From Pyropia haitanensis (lineage: Eukaryota; Rhodophyta; Bangiophyceae; Bangiales; Bangiaceae), in contig SDUX01000010.1 of the NCBI GenBank assembly GCA_008729055.1, forward strand, positions 1,612,001 to 1,676,000: a stretch of 64,000 nucleotides of DNA, in the 5' to 3' direction. The notes beneath the pieces were generated by a model. The model saw only the letters and a list, made by a program, of their open reading frames with translations. It did not search any database and was not told the DNA's origin. The position numbers were made by a program, and so were the translations under genes. This document shows, in pieces, positions 53,005 to 64,000 of this stretch; within the stretch, counting starts at the first letter, position 1; every line of letters starts with the position of its first letter.

Positions 53005-54295
53005 ACCGCCGCGGTCGCCGCCGCGGTCGCCGCCGCGGTCGCCGCCGCGGTCGCCGCCGCCGGCGAGCCTGGAGGGGGGGGAGGGGCGGCTGCCCGCCGC
53101 GCCGCCGGGGCGGTGGCTGCCGCCGCCGTCGCCGCCGCTGTTGCCGCCGCCGCCGGCAGGCGCGGGAGCCGCCGCCGCCCCCCCCCCCGCCGCCGCCGCC
53201 GCCGTTGCCGCCGCCGCCGCGGCGGCCGCGGCGGCGCCATACAGCGGGTCCCCGTACTCATCGCGGTCCGCCTCCCCCCCCCCCCCCTCCCCGTCGTCCG
53301 CGCCTCCCCCCCCGCCGTCCGCGTCGGCGCCGCCGCCACCGTCACCGCCGCCCCCGTCCCCACCGCCGCCACCGCCGCCACCGCCGCCACCGCCGTGCCG
53401 CCGGGAGGCACCGACGCTGCCGCGGCGCCCTTCGCCGCCGTCTGCCTGGCGACCGCCCCCCCCCCCCCCCCCCCGCCCGCCCCGCGCCGCCGCGGCCGCG
53501 GCGGACGCGCCAACGCGGGCGCCAACGTCGGCGCGGAGCAGGCGCAGCACCGCCGCCTGGGCGGGAAAGCCGCCCCCCCCCCCCAGCCGCCCTCGTGTAG
53601 CGCGCCAGCCGCGCCGTCCGCGCCACCGCCGCCGCCGCCGCCGCCGTCGCCGCCGCCGCCCGCCCGCGCCGCGACGGCGAGCGCGCGGCCAATCGACGCG
53701 GCCGCCGCCGCCGCCGCCGCCGACCGCCGCCGCCGCCGCGCGCGCACGGCCGACGGGGCGGCGGCGGCGCCGCCGCCGCCGCCGCCGCTGCCGTTGCCGC
53801 CGCCGCCCTGCCCCCCCCCAGCCCGTCGCTGCCCGTGGCGGGCGCCGCGGCGCCGCGCCACGCCACGGCGGCCGGCGGCTCGGCCGCGTCCGCGTCGGCG
53901 AGCACCTCCACGAGCACCCCGACCGCGCGCGATGGCGGCGGGGGTGTGGCCGCACCGCCCGCCGCGGCGCCGCCGGCGGCGGCGGCGGCCGCCCACGCGG
54001 CCGCCGTGGCGGCCGCGTCGGCCGTTGCCGCCGCGCGGAGCGTCGCCCACACGTCCGCGACGCTCGCCAGCAGCCGCACGAGCGCGGCGGCCTCGGCGAG
54101 GCGGAGGCTGCTCGGCGGCGCGCCGCCGCCGCCGCCGCCACCGCGTCGGCCGGCGGCGCCACCCGCCGCCGTGGCGGCCGCCGCGGTCGCCGCCGCCGCC
54201 GCCGCGGTCGCCGCGGCGGCCGCCACATCCGACGGGCGGCGGCCGGGGGCGCCCCCCCGCCCGCCGCCACCAGTGGCGGTGGTGGCGGTGGTGGT

Positions 54296-54334
<39 letters not shown>

Positions 54335-54602
54335 CGGCGTCCACGCGCCCGCCACGACCGCCGCGCGTGCAACGGCCGCGTCGACGCGGCCGAGCAGCTC
54401 CGCCGCGACGACGCGGACGCCCACGTCGGGCCGCCGCGTCCGCGCCGCGACCGCCACCGCGTCGGCGGCGGCGGCGGTGAGGGCGGGCGCGAGTGGCAGC
54501 CGCGGGAGGACGTACGTGGGGGGGTGGGCGGCGTGGAGGGGGGGGGGGGCGGGGGGACCGCCCCCGCCGGCGAGACGGCGGCGGCCGCCGCCGCCGCCAC
54601 CC

Positions 54603-54647
<45 letters not shown>

Positions 54648-55181
54648 AGCGGCACCGCCGCGGCGGCGGCGGCGTGCACGCCGCGGCGCCCCGCCGCGGC
54701 GGCACCGGCCGCGGCGCGCAGCGGCGGCGGCGGCGCGAGCAGCGCCGCCGGCCGCCCGAGCAGCACGTCCACCACCGCGGCGGTGGCGGCGGCGGTCGCC
54801 GCCGCCGCCGCCGCGGCGGCCGCCTCGACCGCCGGCCGCAGGCGGCCGCCGCCGCCCGCCGCCCGTCCCGCCAGCCCAGCGCTCGCCGCGGCGGCCGCCG
54901 CCGCCGCCCGCCCGCCCGGCACGCGGCCGCCACCGCCGCCCCCACCCCACCCACCACCCCCACCCCCACCACCGCCGCCGCCAGCCCCGCCGGGCGGGAC
55001 CACCCCCGCCAGCACCGCCGCGGCGGTCGCGGCGCCCGCCGTCAGCGCCGGCAGCGCGTACGCGGCGAGCGCCGGCGCGGGCGGCGGCGGCGGCAGGCCG
55101 CCGCCGGCGCCGCCCGCCGCGCGCATCGCGGCGGCCGCCGCGGCGACCGCCGCGGCCGTTGGCGGCGGCACGCCGCCCGCG

Positions 55182-55217
<36 letters not shown>

Positions 55218-55349
55218 GGGGGGGGACCGCCCCGCCGCCGCCGCCGCCGCCGCCCGCCGCCGCCGCCGCCGCCGCGACGGCAAACCGGTAGCCGCCCAGC
55301 GGGAGCAGCGAGGGGGGGGGGGGGGGCCCACGGCGTGCCGCCGTGACTC

Positions 55350-55385
<36 letters not shown>

Positions 55386-55525
55386 AGGGCGCCCAGCAGC
55401 GCCGCGCCCACCGCCTGGGCGGCCGCCTCGATCGCCACCGCCGCCGCGCGGGCGGCGGGCGGGTCGGGCGGGTCGCCGGCGGCGCCCCCACCGCCCCCCC
55501 CCTCCCCCCCTCCCGGCGGGCGCGC

Positions 55526-55565
<40 letters not shown>

Positions 55566-55748
55566 TCGGCCGCCGCGTCGACAATGGCAACGAGGACGGC
55601 GACGCGGCGGAGGACGGCCGCCACCGCGCCCGTCCACGCGCCCGTCGCGGCCACCACCGCCGCGACGACGGGGGGGGGAGCCGCCGCCCGGGGCAGCAGC
55701 CGCGCCGCGCGGCGGGCGGCGGCGGCCATGCCGCCCACACCCTCCACC

Positions 55749-55786
<38 letters not shown>

Positions 55787-56098
55787 ACGGTCGACGCCGC
55801 CGCCGCCGCCGCCGCCGCCGTCGACGGCGTCTGCCGGCAACCCCCCCACCGACCATGGTGGAAGCGACGGCGGCGGGCGGGCCACCCCCCCTCCCTCCCA
55901 CCCTACCTCCCCCCCCCCGCCGCCTCCACCCGCCGCGGCGGCCGCCGCGAGGAGCAGCCCCGCCAGCCGCGCGGGCGCGACGGCGGCAAGGTCGGCGGCC
56001 CACCCCCCCCCCCCCCCCCCCCGGCCGAGCGCGTCGAGCGCGGCGGCCGCGTCGGCCAGGTCCGCGTCGGTGGCCAGCGGCGGCGGCCGCCGGCCGAG

Positions 56099-56137
<39 letters not shown>

Positions 56138-56450
56138 GCCGCCGCCGCTGCCGTCGCCGCCGCCGCCGCCGCCGCCGCCGCGGGTGCCGGCGGTCGCGGC
56201 GGCCGCCCCCTCCCCGCCCCCGTCGTACACGTACGCGTCCACGTCGGCGAGGAGCCAGGCGCGGAGCGTGGCGGCGGCGGCGGCGACCGCCGCGCGGGGC
56301 GCGTCGAGGAGGGGCACCCCCGCCAGCGGCGGCGCCGCCCCCGCCGCCGCCGCCGTCGCCAGCACCGCCGCCGCCGCCGACCGGGCGCCCCGCGGCGGCG
56401 GCGCCCGCCCACCCGCCGCCGCCGCCGCCGCCGCCGCCGTCGTTGCCGCT

Positions 56451-56502
<52 letters not shown>

Positions 56503-56748
56503 ACGATGACGATGACGACGACGACGCCGCCGCCGCCCGCGAGCCGCTGCCGCTGCCAGCAGCACCGGCGGCGGCGGCGCCGCCGCGGAGCGCCGCGGCC
56601 GCCGCGGCGGGCGCGCCGACAATGCCCGCGGCGGCGGCGAGCGCGGCGGCCGCCGCGGCGGCGGCGTCCCGGTCCGCAACCGCGGCGGCGAGCGCGGCCG
56701 CCCACCCGTCGCCGCCGCCGAGGAGCGCCGCCAGCCGCGCGTCGTCGT

Positions 56749-56779
<31 letters not shown>

Positions 56780-57095
56780 AGCGGCGCCGCCGCCGTCGGC
56801 AGTCGTCGCCGTTGCCGTCTGGGTCCGCGGCGGCGGCGGCGGCGGTGGCGGCGCCCAGCCGTGGAGGGCGGCGCGGAGGTCGGCCGCGACGCGGCTGCCG
56901 TCACGCGCGGCGCGGAGGGCGGTGGCGAGGGAGCGGGTGGCGGCGTCGCCGCCGCCGCCCGGCGCGGCGGCGGCCGCCGCCGACGCCGCCACCACCCCCG
57001 ACGCCGCCGCCGCGGTCGCGCGCAGCCGTGCGACCGCGGCGGGTAGGGACGGCGGCGGCACGCTGCCGGCGGCGGCGGTGGCGGCGGTGGCGCCG

Positions 57096-57126
<31 letters not shown>

Positions 57127-57319
57127 CGCTGCCGCCGACGCTGCCGACGCCACCGACGCTGCCGACGCTGCCAACGCGGCCGCTGCTGCCGCCGGGGGGT
57201 GGGGCGGTGGCGGCGTCTGCCGCCGCGGGGGGGGCGGGGAGGTACAGCCGCAGCGCGTCGGCGGCGGGGTGGGCGGTGACGCCGGGGGGGGCGGGGGGGG
57301 GGGGGCGCCCGCTGGCCAT
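52681..57319 (-). CDS. Unknown Ala/Gly-rich protein of about 1,550 aa, helical
   Basis: The ATG at 57319 starts MASGRPPPPAPPGVTAHPAA, followed by DALRLYLPAPPAAA. The main frame runs to about 53,815 and alternates Ala-rich helix-like segments (LRAWLLADVDAYVYDGG, ATDADLADAAAALDALG, LPRLPLAPALTAAAADAVAV, VGVRVVAAELLGRVDAAVAR, LRLAEAAALVRLLASVADVW, VGVLVEVLADADAAE) with Gly or Ser runs. At C-runs near 53,812 and 53,571 it moves by one base each time into frames that keep the style (ASIGRALAVAARAG; VLRLLRADVGARVGA; YGDPLYGAAAA; YVVGVDRLVAFNLGAPARAA), ending at 52681. The length becomes a whole number of codons with exactly two bases restored. The helices could form a HEAT/ARM-like solenoid, but no family is recognised and expression is not shown. 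The opposite strand is also open for long stretches. Confidence 0.5.
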
Positions 57320-59754
57320 CGGGACGGCCACGGCAAAAGACGGGGGGGGAGGGGAGGGGGAGGGGGGTGTGGGGGCAAACAGAGGGGAGGGGGAGGTGGG
57401 TGTGGGGGCGAAGAAAGGGAAAGGGGGGGGGGGGGAAGGGGGGGTGGAAAGGCGGGGGGAGGGGGGAGAGGGGGGGAAGGGGGGGGAGGGGGGGGGCGAT
57501 GGGATGGCGCAGGGCGGCTGCCGTCGCAGTGCTTCGCGGGCGCCCCGACGCGTGCCGCCTCACGGGCGCGCGTCGGCCTGCGGGACAATAGACACCAAAG
57601 GAAAAAGGTCGCAACTTTCCGTCTTTCGGCCGGCCTTTGCAGTTTGGGGGTGCCTCTCGTAAATCTGGACGCGATCCACCGCCTGCGGGCGCAAAAAAAA
57701 AAAGGCGCTCGAGCACCTCAGGCAGCCGCCCCCTACCCCACCGGGGTCATCGCCACCCCTACTCCCACCACCAACGTTGTCGTCCCCGCTCTCCCCCCAC
57801 CAACAACGTCGTCGCGCCCCTCTCCCACTGCCGACGTCATGGCCCTCCACCTCGACGCGATGGGTGCGGGCGCGGGCGCAGGCGCGGGCGCGGGCGCATC
57901 GTACCGCCCCCTCGCTTCGGCCTTCTTCCCCACCCCACCACCCGCCACACCAGAGCACCCTTGCCAGCCTGTCCAAGGCGGTGACCGCCGCCGCCACCTG
58001 CACGTTCACGGCGGCCAGGGACAACCGCACTCCCCCCCTCGCACGGCCCGCCGTGACCGCCCACGCCGCCATTCCTCCCGCCGCCGAGAGCGCCGATCCA
58101 CTCGCCGCTGCGAGCAGCCGCCGCACCACCGCCGCGTCGACCTGGGAGGGGAGCACGCGGAGGTGGTGCCCACGATCGGCTGGGCTCGTTTTGGCAGGCA
58201 GGGCTGCGGCGGCGGCGCCGCCGTCGCCGCCAGGGACCCGACCCCCAACACCCTCGCCAACGGCGGTGGGTCCCGGCGGGTCCTGGCGGGGCGCCCGCCC
58301 GCATGGACGGCGCCGCGACGGCCGCGGCCGCCGTCACTCCCAGCGGCGGCGCGCAATAGGAGCGTAGGACCATCGGCAGGTGATTGGGTATGTGTCGTGA
58401 CACGGATGCCGCGTTCGCGCCTCCGACCCACACTGCCAAACGGACCGCGTCCACACAGAGGTCCGCCTACCCAGATCGTAGCGAAAACGCCCAGCCGTCC
58501 TACGACGGCGCGCCGCGCCGCGGTCGAGGTAGGTCTCTCTCCCCACCCCCACCCGCCGCCCGCGGTCCACTTCCCCCACCACGACGGCGCGGCCGCCGCG
58601 ACGGCCGCCCCACCGTCGACCGTCCCGCCGCGTCTGCCTTCTCCCCCCCCCGCCGCGCGGTGCCGCGCCGCGCCGCGGTGCTCTCCGCGACGCGGCGCCA
58701 TCGCCACGGCGTCGCCGCCGTCTGCGTGCCGCCCGTGCGCTCACCTGCCCGACGGCGGCGCCGTTCCCCGTCCCAAAAGGGGCTGCTGAATGTGGCGGCA
58801 CGCGCTGGGGGTTTGGCGGCGATGGACAAGCGCTGCCGCTGCCGCGGCGGCGACGGGGGTTCCAGGGGGGCGGCGCTCTCGAAGGGCGCCCCGTCCTGGC
58901 CAGCCATGCCGACGGAGCCCCACGGGCAGGACGCCGTTCCATGTGGGGGAAATTCAAACTTGAAGGGGCGACCGTCGCCATCGCTCGTCGGCCGCTGCGG
59001 TCGAGGCGACACCAGGCGGATGCGCACGCCCCCCCCCCCGGAAAGTAGGACCCCCACCCGCACACGCCATCCGCCCGCCGCGGACGGCGCGGCGGTCTCC
59101 CCCAAATACCCCTCCCTCGCGTCGGCGGCGCGCGCCGCTCGGGTGCCACCCACCAATGCCCACCGCGGCCGCGCCTCCCCCCACGCCGTGGCTGCCCACC
59201 CCGCGTGACCGGGACGCGCGGTCCGCGCCGACGCTGCCGCCGCCGCCACATCCGTGCAGCCCCGCGCCAGCCGCTGTAAACGGGCGGCGCCGACGACGCG
59301 CGCGGTCCCTTCCCCCCCCCCGCGCGGCTGGCCAGCCGCGCGCGGCACCGCTGGGGGGGCGCGCCGTCCACTTACCGCCCGCCCGTCCCCGACGGCCACG
59401 CACGGCGGGCGGCGGCGGCACGGTGGCGGGCGGCCGCGCGGCGGCTGTCAGCCGCCGCCCTCACGGCCGCGGCGCCGACGGGCTCCCCCCCCTCCCTCCC
59501 CCCCGCCGCCACACTGGCTGCCCATCCTCCGCCCGGCGGGTGCCACCGCCGGGCCACCGCGCCCCCACTCCCAGCCTCCCCGACGGCTCCCCCCCCCCCC
59601 CGTCCTAGCGCCAAGGGTGCTCCTCCCCCCCACCCCCTTCCCCCCCCCTCCCCCCCCTCCCCCCCATCCGCTCGTTTCCCTGCACCGACACCCCGCTCCC
59701 TCCCCTCCCCCCCCCGCCCACCGCCCCACCCCGCCGCGCTTCACCGTCACGGCC
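57320..59754. other. Intergenic region with possible minus-strand exon
   Basis: 57,330-57,500 is a G-rich purine tract. 57,590-58,500 is less repetitive. On the minus strand a good acceptor (GTGCTCCCCTCCCAG, ending at 58142) opens a frame reading VDAAVVRRLLAAASGSALSA, then AGGMAAWAVTAGRARGG and LSLAAVNVQVAAAVTALDRL, suggestive of a hydrophobic Ala-rich protein, but I found no matching upstream exon. The rest is C-rich and unsupported. Confidence 0.35.
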
Positions 59755-60464
59755 ATGGCCGGCCGGCGGCGGCTCGGCCTGGGCGCCGGCCGCCCCCCCC
59801 CCCCCACCTTTGCCATCCGGCTGCTGGTGCGGCGGCTGGAGCACGTGCCGCTGCCACACGATCTCCTGTACGTAAAGTGGAAGCTGCGGTCGGCCGCGGC
59901 GGCCGCCACCCCCGCCGCGGGCGTCACGCGCGCGGTGGCGGTGCGCGGCAACGCGGCGGTGTGGAACGCGCCGTTTGACCTCACCGCGCGGCTGCCAACG
60001 GCGGCTGCGGCGGCGGCGACGACGGCGGGCGCCGCAGAGGCGCCGGCGGCGGTGGCGGCGGCGACGGCGGCGACGGCGGCGGCGGCAGCTGCCGCCGACG
60101 GTGGCGGGGAGGGCGCGCCGGTGGAGGCGGCGGCCACGCCGCCGCGGCCGGCGGTGCTGCGGCTGAGCGTCCGTGCGCTGCGGGGGGGGGTGGTGCAGGC
60201 GGGTGGCAAGGGCACCAAGGCCGCCCGCTCCGCCGCCGCGGCGGCGGCTGCTAGGGAGGGCGACGCCGCCGCCGCCGCGGGGTGGGCGGGGGGGGGGGTG
60301 CCGCCGCGTTGGCCCTCCCGGCCGCGGGTGGCCTCACCGCTGGGGGGGGCGCCCCGATCGCCGCCGCCGCCACCGACGCTGCCGCCGCTGCCGCCGCCGC
60401 CGACGGCGCCGCCGTCGCCGCGCTGGCGTCGACGGGTGGCGCCGCCGCCGCCGCCGCCGCGGCT

Positions 60465-60496
<32 letters not shown>

Positions 60497-60813
60497 GGCT
60501 GTCGGCGGCGGGGTGCCAGCTGGCCCGCCGCCCCCCCCCGCGGCAGCCGGGGTGGCGGTGCCGCCCAAGGCGGCGCACGTGCGCGTCGGGGTGGTCGAGG
60601 TGGACCTTGCCGCGATCGCCGCGGCCGGCACGGTCGCGCGGGTGGAGCTGCTCCACGAGTCCCTCCTCAACGCGACGCTGTCCCTAGCCGTGCGGGCGGT
60701 GCCGGTGGAGGGCACGCCGCTGGGCTCCCCGCGGGGGGGGGGGGGTGGGACGCCCGGCCCGCCGCGCTGGGGGGGGGGGGAGCCCGCCGTGGGGACGACG
60801 CGCCGCCACCGCC

Positions 60814-60850
<37 letters not shown>

Positions 60851-62615
60851 GGGCGGCCGCGGCCGCGCGTCGTCGGTGTCAGCGCCGGTGGCGGGGGTGG
60901 GGGGGGAGGGGCTGGGCGGTGGGGGGGGGGGGAGGGGGGGGGTGCCGCCCGCGGCGGCCGCGGCGGCCGCGGCGGCGACGGCCGGTTGGTGCCGCTGGCC
61001 GGCGGCCTCTACCGGTCCGTATCGACGGCGGCGCTGGCGGCGGCCGCGGCGGTGCCCGTGGCGGGGGAGCCGCCGGCCGCGGCGGGCGTGCCCCGCTCCG
61101 CCACCGTCGACGGGCTGACCGCGGCGGCGGCGGCGGCGGCGGCCGCGGTCGGCTCGACTGGCAGCATCCCGTCGGACGGGGAGGGCACCCCGCGGGTGCG
61201 GTGGCTGACCGAGGTGCTTGCCGGCCGGGCGCCGCCGCGGCCGCCCCCGCCGCCCGACGTGATGACCAGCACCTGGGGGGCCGCCGCCGCCGCCGCCGCC
61301 GCCGCGGCGGCGGACCCACCCGCCGCCGCTGCCGTCCCGTCCATCGCCGCGCGGGAGGCCGTGGAAGGGAGTGGCGGCCGGGAGGGGGCGGCGTGGGGCG
61401 ACGTGCCGGCGGCAACGTCCGCGGCGGGCACGGCGCGGGCGGCCGCCACGGCGGCGGCTTATGGGCTCGGCGGCGGTGTCGGCGGCGGCGGCGGCTGGGA
61501 GAGTGGCGACGACAGCGGCGGCGACGGCCGGCCCGGCGGCCCGGCCGATGGCCTGCGGGTCGCCCCTGGCGGCGTGTCGTCCCGGTCTGGGTGGTGGACG
61601 CTCGAGGCGCGGCCGCTGGCCGCGGCGGCACGCCGCCAGCGCACCGCCGCCGCCGCCGCCACCGCCGCCGCTGCCGCCGCCGCCGCCGCTGCCGCCACCG
61701 CCGCGGGCGCCACCGCCACGGCCGCCCAACCGCGACTCGCGCGGCCGTCGTTGCCACGGCTGCCCCTCACCGCCGCCGCCGCCGCCGCCGCCGTCCCCTC
61801 CCCCCGCTACTCTGCGGGGGCCCCCCCCAGGTCCACGACCGCCTCCCCCCGCTTTTCCCCCGCGCTCGCGCCGGCGGCACCCCCGGCGGCACCCCCCTCC
61901 CCCCCCTCAGCGCCACCACCCCCCCCCCACCTCCACCCCCCCCGCCAGCCACCGACGCGGCGACCGCCGCGGCGGGCGCGTGGCCGCCCCGCGACGCGGC
62001 GGCGGTGCACGACCACATCCGCGCGGCGCGGGAGCGGCCGGCGGTGCCCGCCACGGTCGCCGCGTCGCGCGTCGCGGCGGGCGGGGTGGTCGCGTCGCTG
62101 CTCGCCGCGGCCGCCGCCGCGGCCGCCGCCGACGCCGCCGCCGTGGTGCGCGTCGTGGACGGGGCGGCGGCGGCCGGCGGCGGCGGCGGGGGTGGGGACG
62201 GCCACAGCAGCAGCGATGAGGTGGGGGGGGGGGGGGGGGGGTGGGCCGCCGCCCGGGACCGCCGTCGTGGCGGCAGCGACGCGGGCGGCAGCCGCCCGGT
62301 CGGCGCCGCGGCGGCAGCCGCCGCCGGTGCCCCCACCGCCGCGGTGCGGGGCGCCGAGGCAGGCGCCGCGCCGCCGCTCGTGCCGCCGCCACCCTTGTCG
62401 TTGCCGCGGCCGCCGCCGCGGCCGTCACCCCGGTCGCCGCGGCCGCCACGGTCGCCAGTGTCGCCGCCTCCCCCCCCGCTGCTGCCGCCGCTGTCGCCAC
62501 GGCCGGCGGCGGCGGCAGCGGTGGCGGCGGCGGCGACGGACGCGGCCGGCGGTGGCGGCGGGGGTGCCCCCCGCCGCCGCCATGATGGCCGCCGCGAGCG
62601 GCCGCGGCGGCACGG

Positions 62616-62646
<31 letters not shown>

Positions 62647-62815
62647 CGGGGGGGGGGGACCCGCCGTGGCCGCCGTCGCCGCCGCCGCCGCCGCGGCCTT
62701 CGGTGGCGGTGCAGGCCTCCACCTGACCCGCGCGCGCGCCGCGGGTGGCCGCGCGGGTGGGGGTGCTCGGGATCCCGGGGGGGGGGGGGGGGGGATGGGT
62801 CGGCGCGCGACGTAG
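59755..62815 (+). CDS. NT-type C2 domain protein (EEIG1/EHBP1-like N-terminus) with long Ala/Pro-rich tail
   Basis: The ATG at 59755 starts MAGRRRLGLGAG. The domain begins FAIRLLVRRLEHVPLPHDLL and YVKWKLR, continues AVAVRGNAAVWNAPFDLTAR and AVLRLSVRALR, and after a frame change at G-runs (60,181-60,300) ends AHVRVGVVEVDLAAIAAAGT, VARVELLHESLLNATLSLAV, RAVPVEGTPLG. This order (FxxxLLVxxLxxVPL, VKWKL, VxWN, L-x-V, VDLAxxA, NATLxL) matches the N-terminal C2 domain of EEIG1/EHBP1/PMI1 proteins, which bind membranes or act in endomembrane and organelle positioning. A 110-residue Ala/Gly insertion splits the domain. Further frame changes at G- or C-runs (about 60,729-60,945, 61,910-61,950, and after 62,550) carry a tail with coherent pieces such as VHDHIRAARERPAVPATVAA. 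The stop at 62815 is uncertain. Confidence 0.7.
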
Positions 62816-64000
62816 GGGGAAAGGGCACGGACGGGGGGGGTGCGGGGGTGGCCGCCGGGCCTGGCCCGCCCCGCCGCCCGTCGGCCGGCTTCTTTTTTCC
62901 GTCGCCCCGGGCGGACGCGCGCGCCTCGCCGGCGTGCGCCCCCGGCTCGCCGCGTGCGCTCTCGGCTCGCAGCGTGTGGTGTTTTTTTTTTTTTTTCGTC
63001 GCCCGGCACGCGTCCCCGCGGCCGGGCCGCGCCGCCGCCGTGCGCGGCGCCACGGTCACGCCCGCCGCGGGCGTGCGCGGCGCGCGGGCGTCCCGGCAGG
63101 CGGCGGCGCCGCCGGTGCGGCGCGCACCGGCGGGCGGCCGCAGTGATGGGACCCGAGCACCGGGGGGGGGGGCGGAGCGGCGACGGCGGCGGGGGTGGAG
63201 GGGGGGTGGTGCCACGCCGTGACGTGGCGCACAGGGAGCCCGCAGGGGGGTGCGCCGCGGCCGCGCGTGCCCCCCTCTTCCCCGCATCGCTCCGCTGGAG
63301 GTGGCCCATCGTGATGGGTGTCGCTCCCTGTTGCCTTGCCTTGTGTGGCAGTGGCTACCGAGCGGGCCGCTGCCGACGGCGGTGGCGAGGATGGGTGCCG
63401 GTCACGCAGCATCCAAGGCAGAAAAAAAAAAAAAAAAAAAAGAGGGCACAGAGGGGCGGCGTAGTGAGTGTCGGCCGGGCCTCCCGCCCTCCCACAAAAG
63501 CAAGAAACGGCCCTGCGCAAGCGATAGTTATAACAGTTAGGGTACCGCAACGGGCACGAAGCTGGCATCCTCGTGAAGAGGACGGGATCGATGAGAAGAC
63601 CCCAGTTGAATGACGGATGTCTGTGGCGTGGCCGTCCCGGCCGTCGCGGCCGGCGGCACGTCAGCCCCATTCGCCGCCGCTGCCGCCGCCGCGTGGTAGC
63701 CGCATCATGACGGGGGCGCCGACTCGTTCCGTCGGTCACGCGGGTCCCTTGCCGCACGGGATGGGCTCTTCCTCACTTGCCATCTCGGGAGCAATAGTCA
63801 AAGAAGAACAGCAGGGGTGCGAAGCAGAGGCAGGAGTCGAGGTCACCAGCGCGGTGATGCAAGGTGAGCACAGCTTCCCCATCCATGGCGGGAGGTGAGA
63901 GCTCCCCCCCCCTTCCGCCCCGCCGTCCATCAGCCGCCCGCGGCGCTGGCGGCGGTGGGAACCCCCCCCCCGACCCCCCCTTTGACGGCCGGGGGCACAT
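62816..64000. other. Right-end intergenic region
   Basis: GC-rich until about 63,300, then more balanced. Contains a T-run at about 62,983-62,997 and a 20-nt A-run at 63,422-63,441. Frames running off the right edge on the minus strand have no recognisable content. Confidence 0.5.

Noticed and set aside
52304..55291. 995-aa plus-strand open frame
   Set aside because: It starts inside a mobile element and runs into Arg/Pro low complexity opposite the Ala-rich minus-strand gene; openness is due to GC content.
63422..63441. A20 run as a possible retrotransposon tail
   Set aside because: No upstream reverse transcriptase-like sequence and no flanking target duplication seen.
1..64000. CRISPR arrays, rRNA genes, bacterial operons or phage genes
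   Set aside because: No regularly spaced short repeats with unique spacers, no rRNA signatures and no prokaryotic gene organisation were seen.

Overview
The window looks like nuclear DNA of a photosynthetic eukaryote with a very GC-rich genome, most likely a bangiophyte red alga of the Porphyra/Pyropia kind. The evidence is a nuclear, intron-containing psaO gene (a photosystem I subunit of plants, green algae and red algae) whose product starts with a plastid targeting peptide, spliceosomal GT-AG introns, eukaryote-specific genes (U2AF small subunit, Ctf4/WDHD1, a SUN-domain nuclear envelope protein), genes with few or no introns, and a tRNA-Arg gene with an apparent intron in the D-loop, a tRNA feature known from the red alga Cyanidioschyzon. 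The genus is an inference; no organellar or rRNA sequence is present to test it.

Layout, left to right: the 3' part of a two-domain glycosyltransferase (to 2.2 kb); tRNA-Arg(CCG) (3.0 kb); U2AF small subunit (4.3-5.0 kb); a poorly resolved RG/Ala-rich protein and a two-exon membrane-anchored unknown (5.9-9.2 kb); a TATA-driven gene for a secreted Gly/Ser protein with spaced HPRRYG modules (11.8-13.4 kb); a small one-helix plastid-type protein (14.1-14.6 kb); a 3.5-kb stretch with splice-site-like signals but no resolved gene; a Golgi-type GT77-like glycosyltransferase (18.0-21.5 kb); a head-to-head pair of plastid-targeted oxidoreductases (SDR at 23.6-24.6 kb, FNR-like at 25.4-26.4 kb); a four-exon trypsin-like protease (27.3-29.3 kb); the replication adaptor Ctf4/WDHD1 (33.7-38.3 kb); psaO (41.0-41.7 kb); a very large SUN-domain protein (43.6-49.9 kb); an unknown Ala/Gly-rich 1.5-kaa protein (52.7-57.3 kb); and an NT-type C2 domain protein (59.8-62.8 kb).

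Mobile DNA: two nearly identical 780-bp elements in opposite orientation (30.7 and 51.8 kb) with perfect terminal inverted repeats and CTG target duplications, a related 727-bp element (39.0 kb) with a CCG duplication, and a different 0.7-kb inverted-repeat element (50.3 kb). The first three look like non-autonomous members of one DNA transposon group that duplicates CNG triplets.

A recurring feature is that long protein-coding frames change phase exactly at runs of 8 or more G or C. In most genes the changes fit the loss of one base per run, which points to homopolymer collapse in the assembly rather than to pseudogenes. Because the DNA is so GC-rich, open frames occur on both strands nearly everywhere, so only frames with recognisable domains, consistent splice sites or coherent composition are called.
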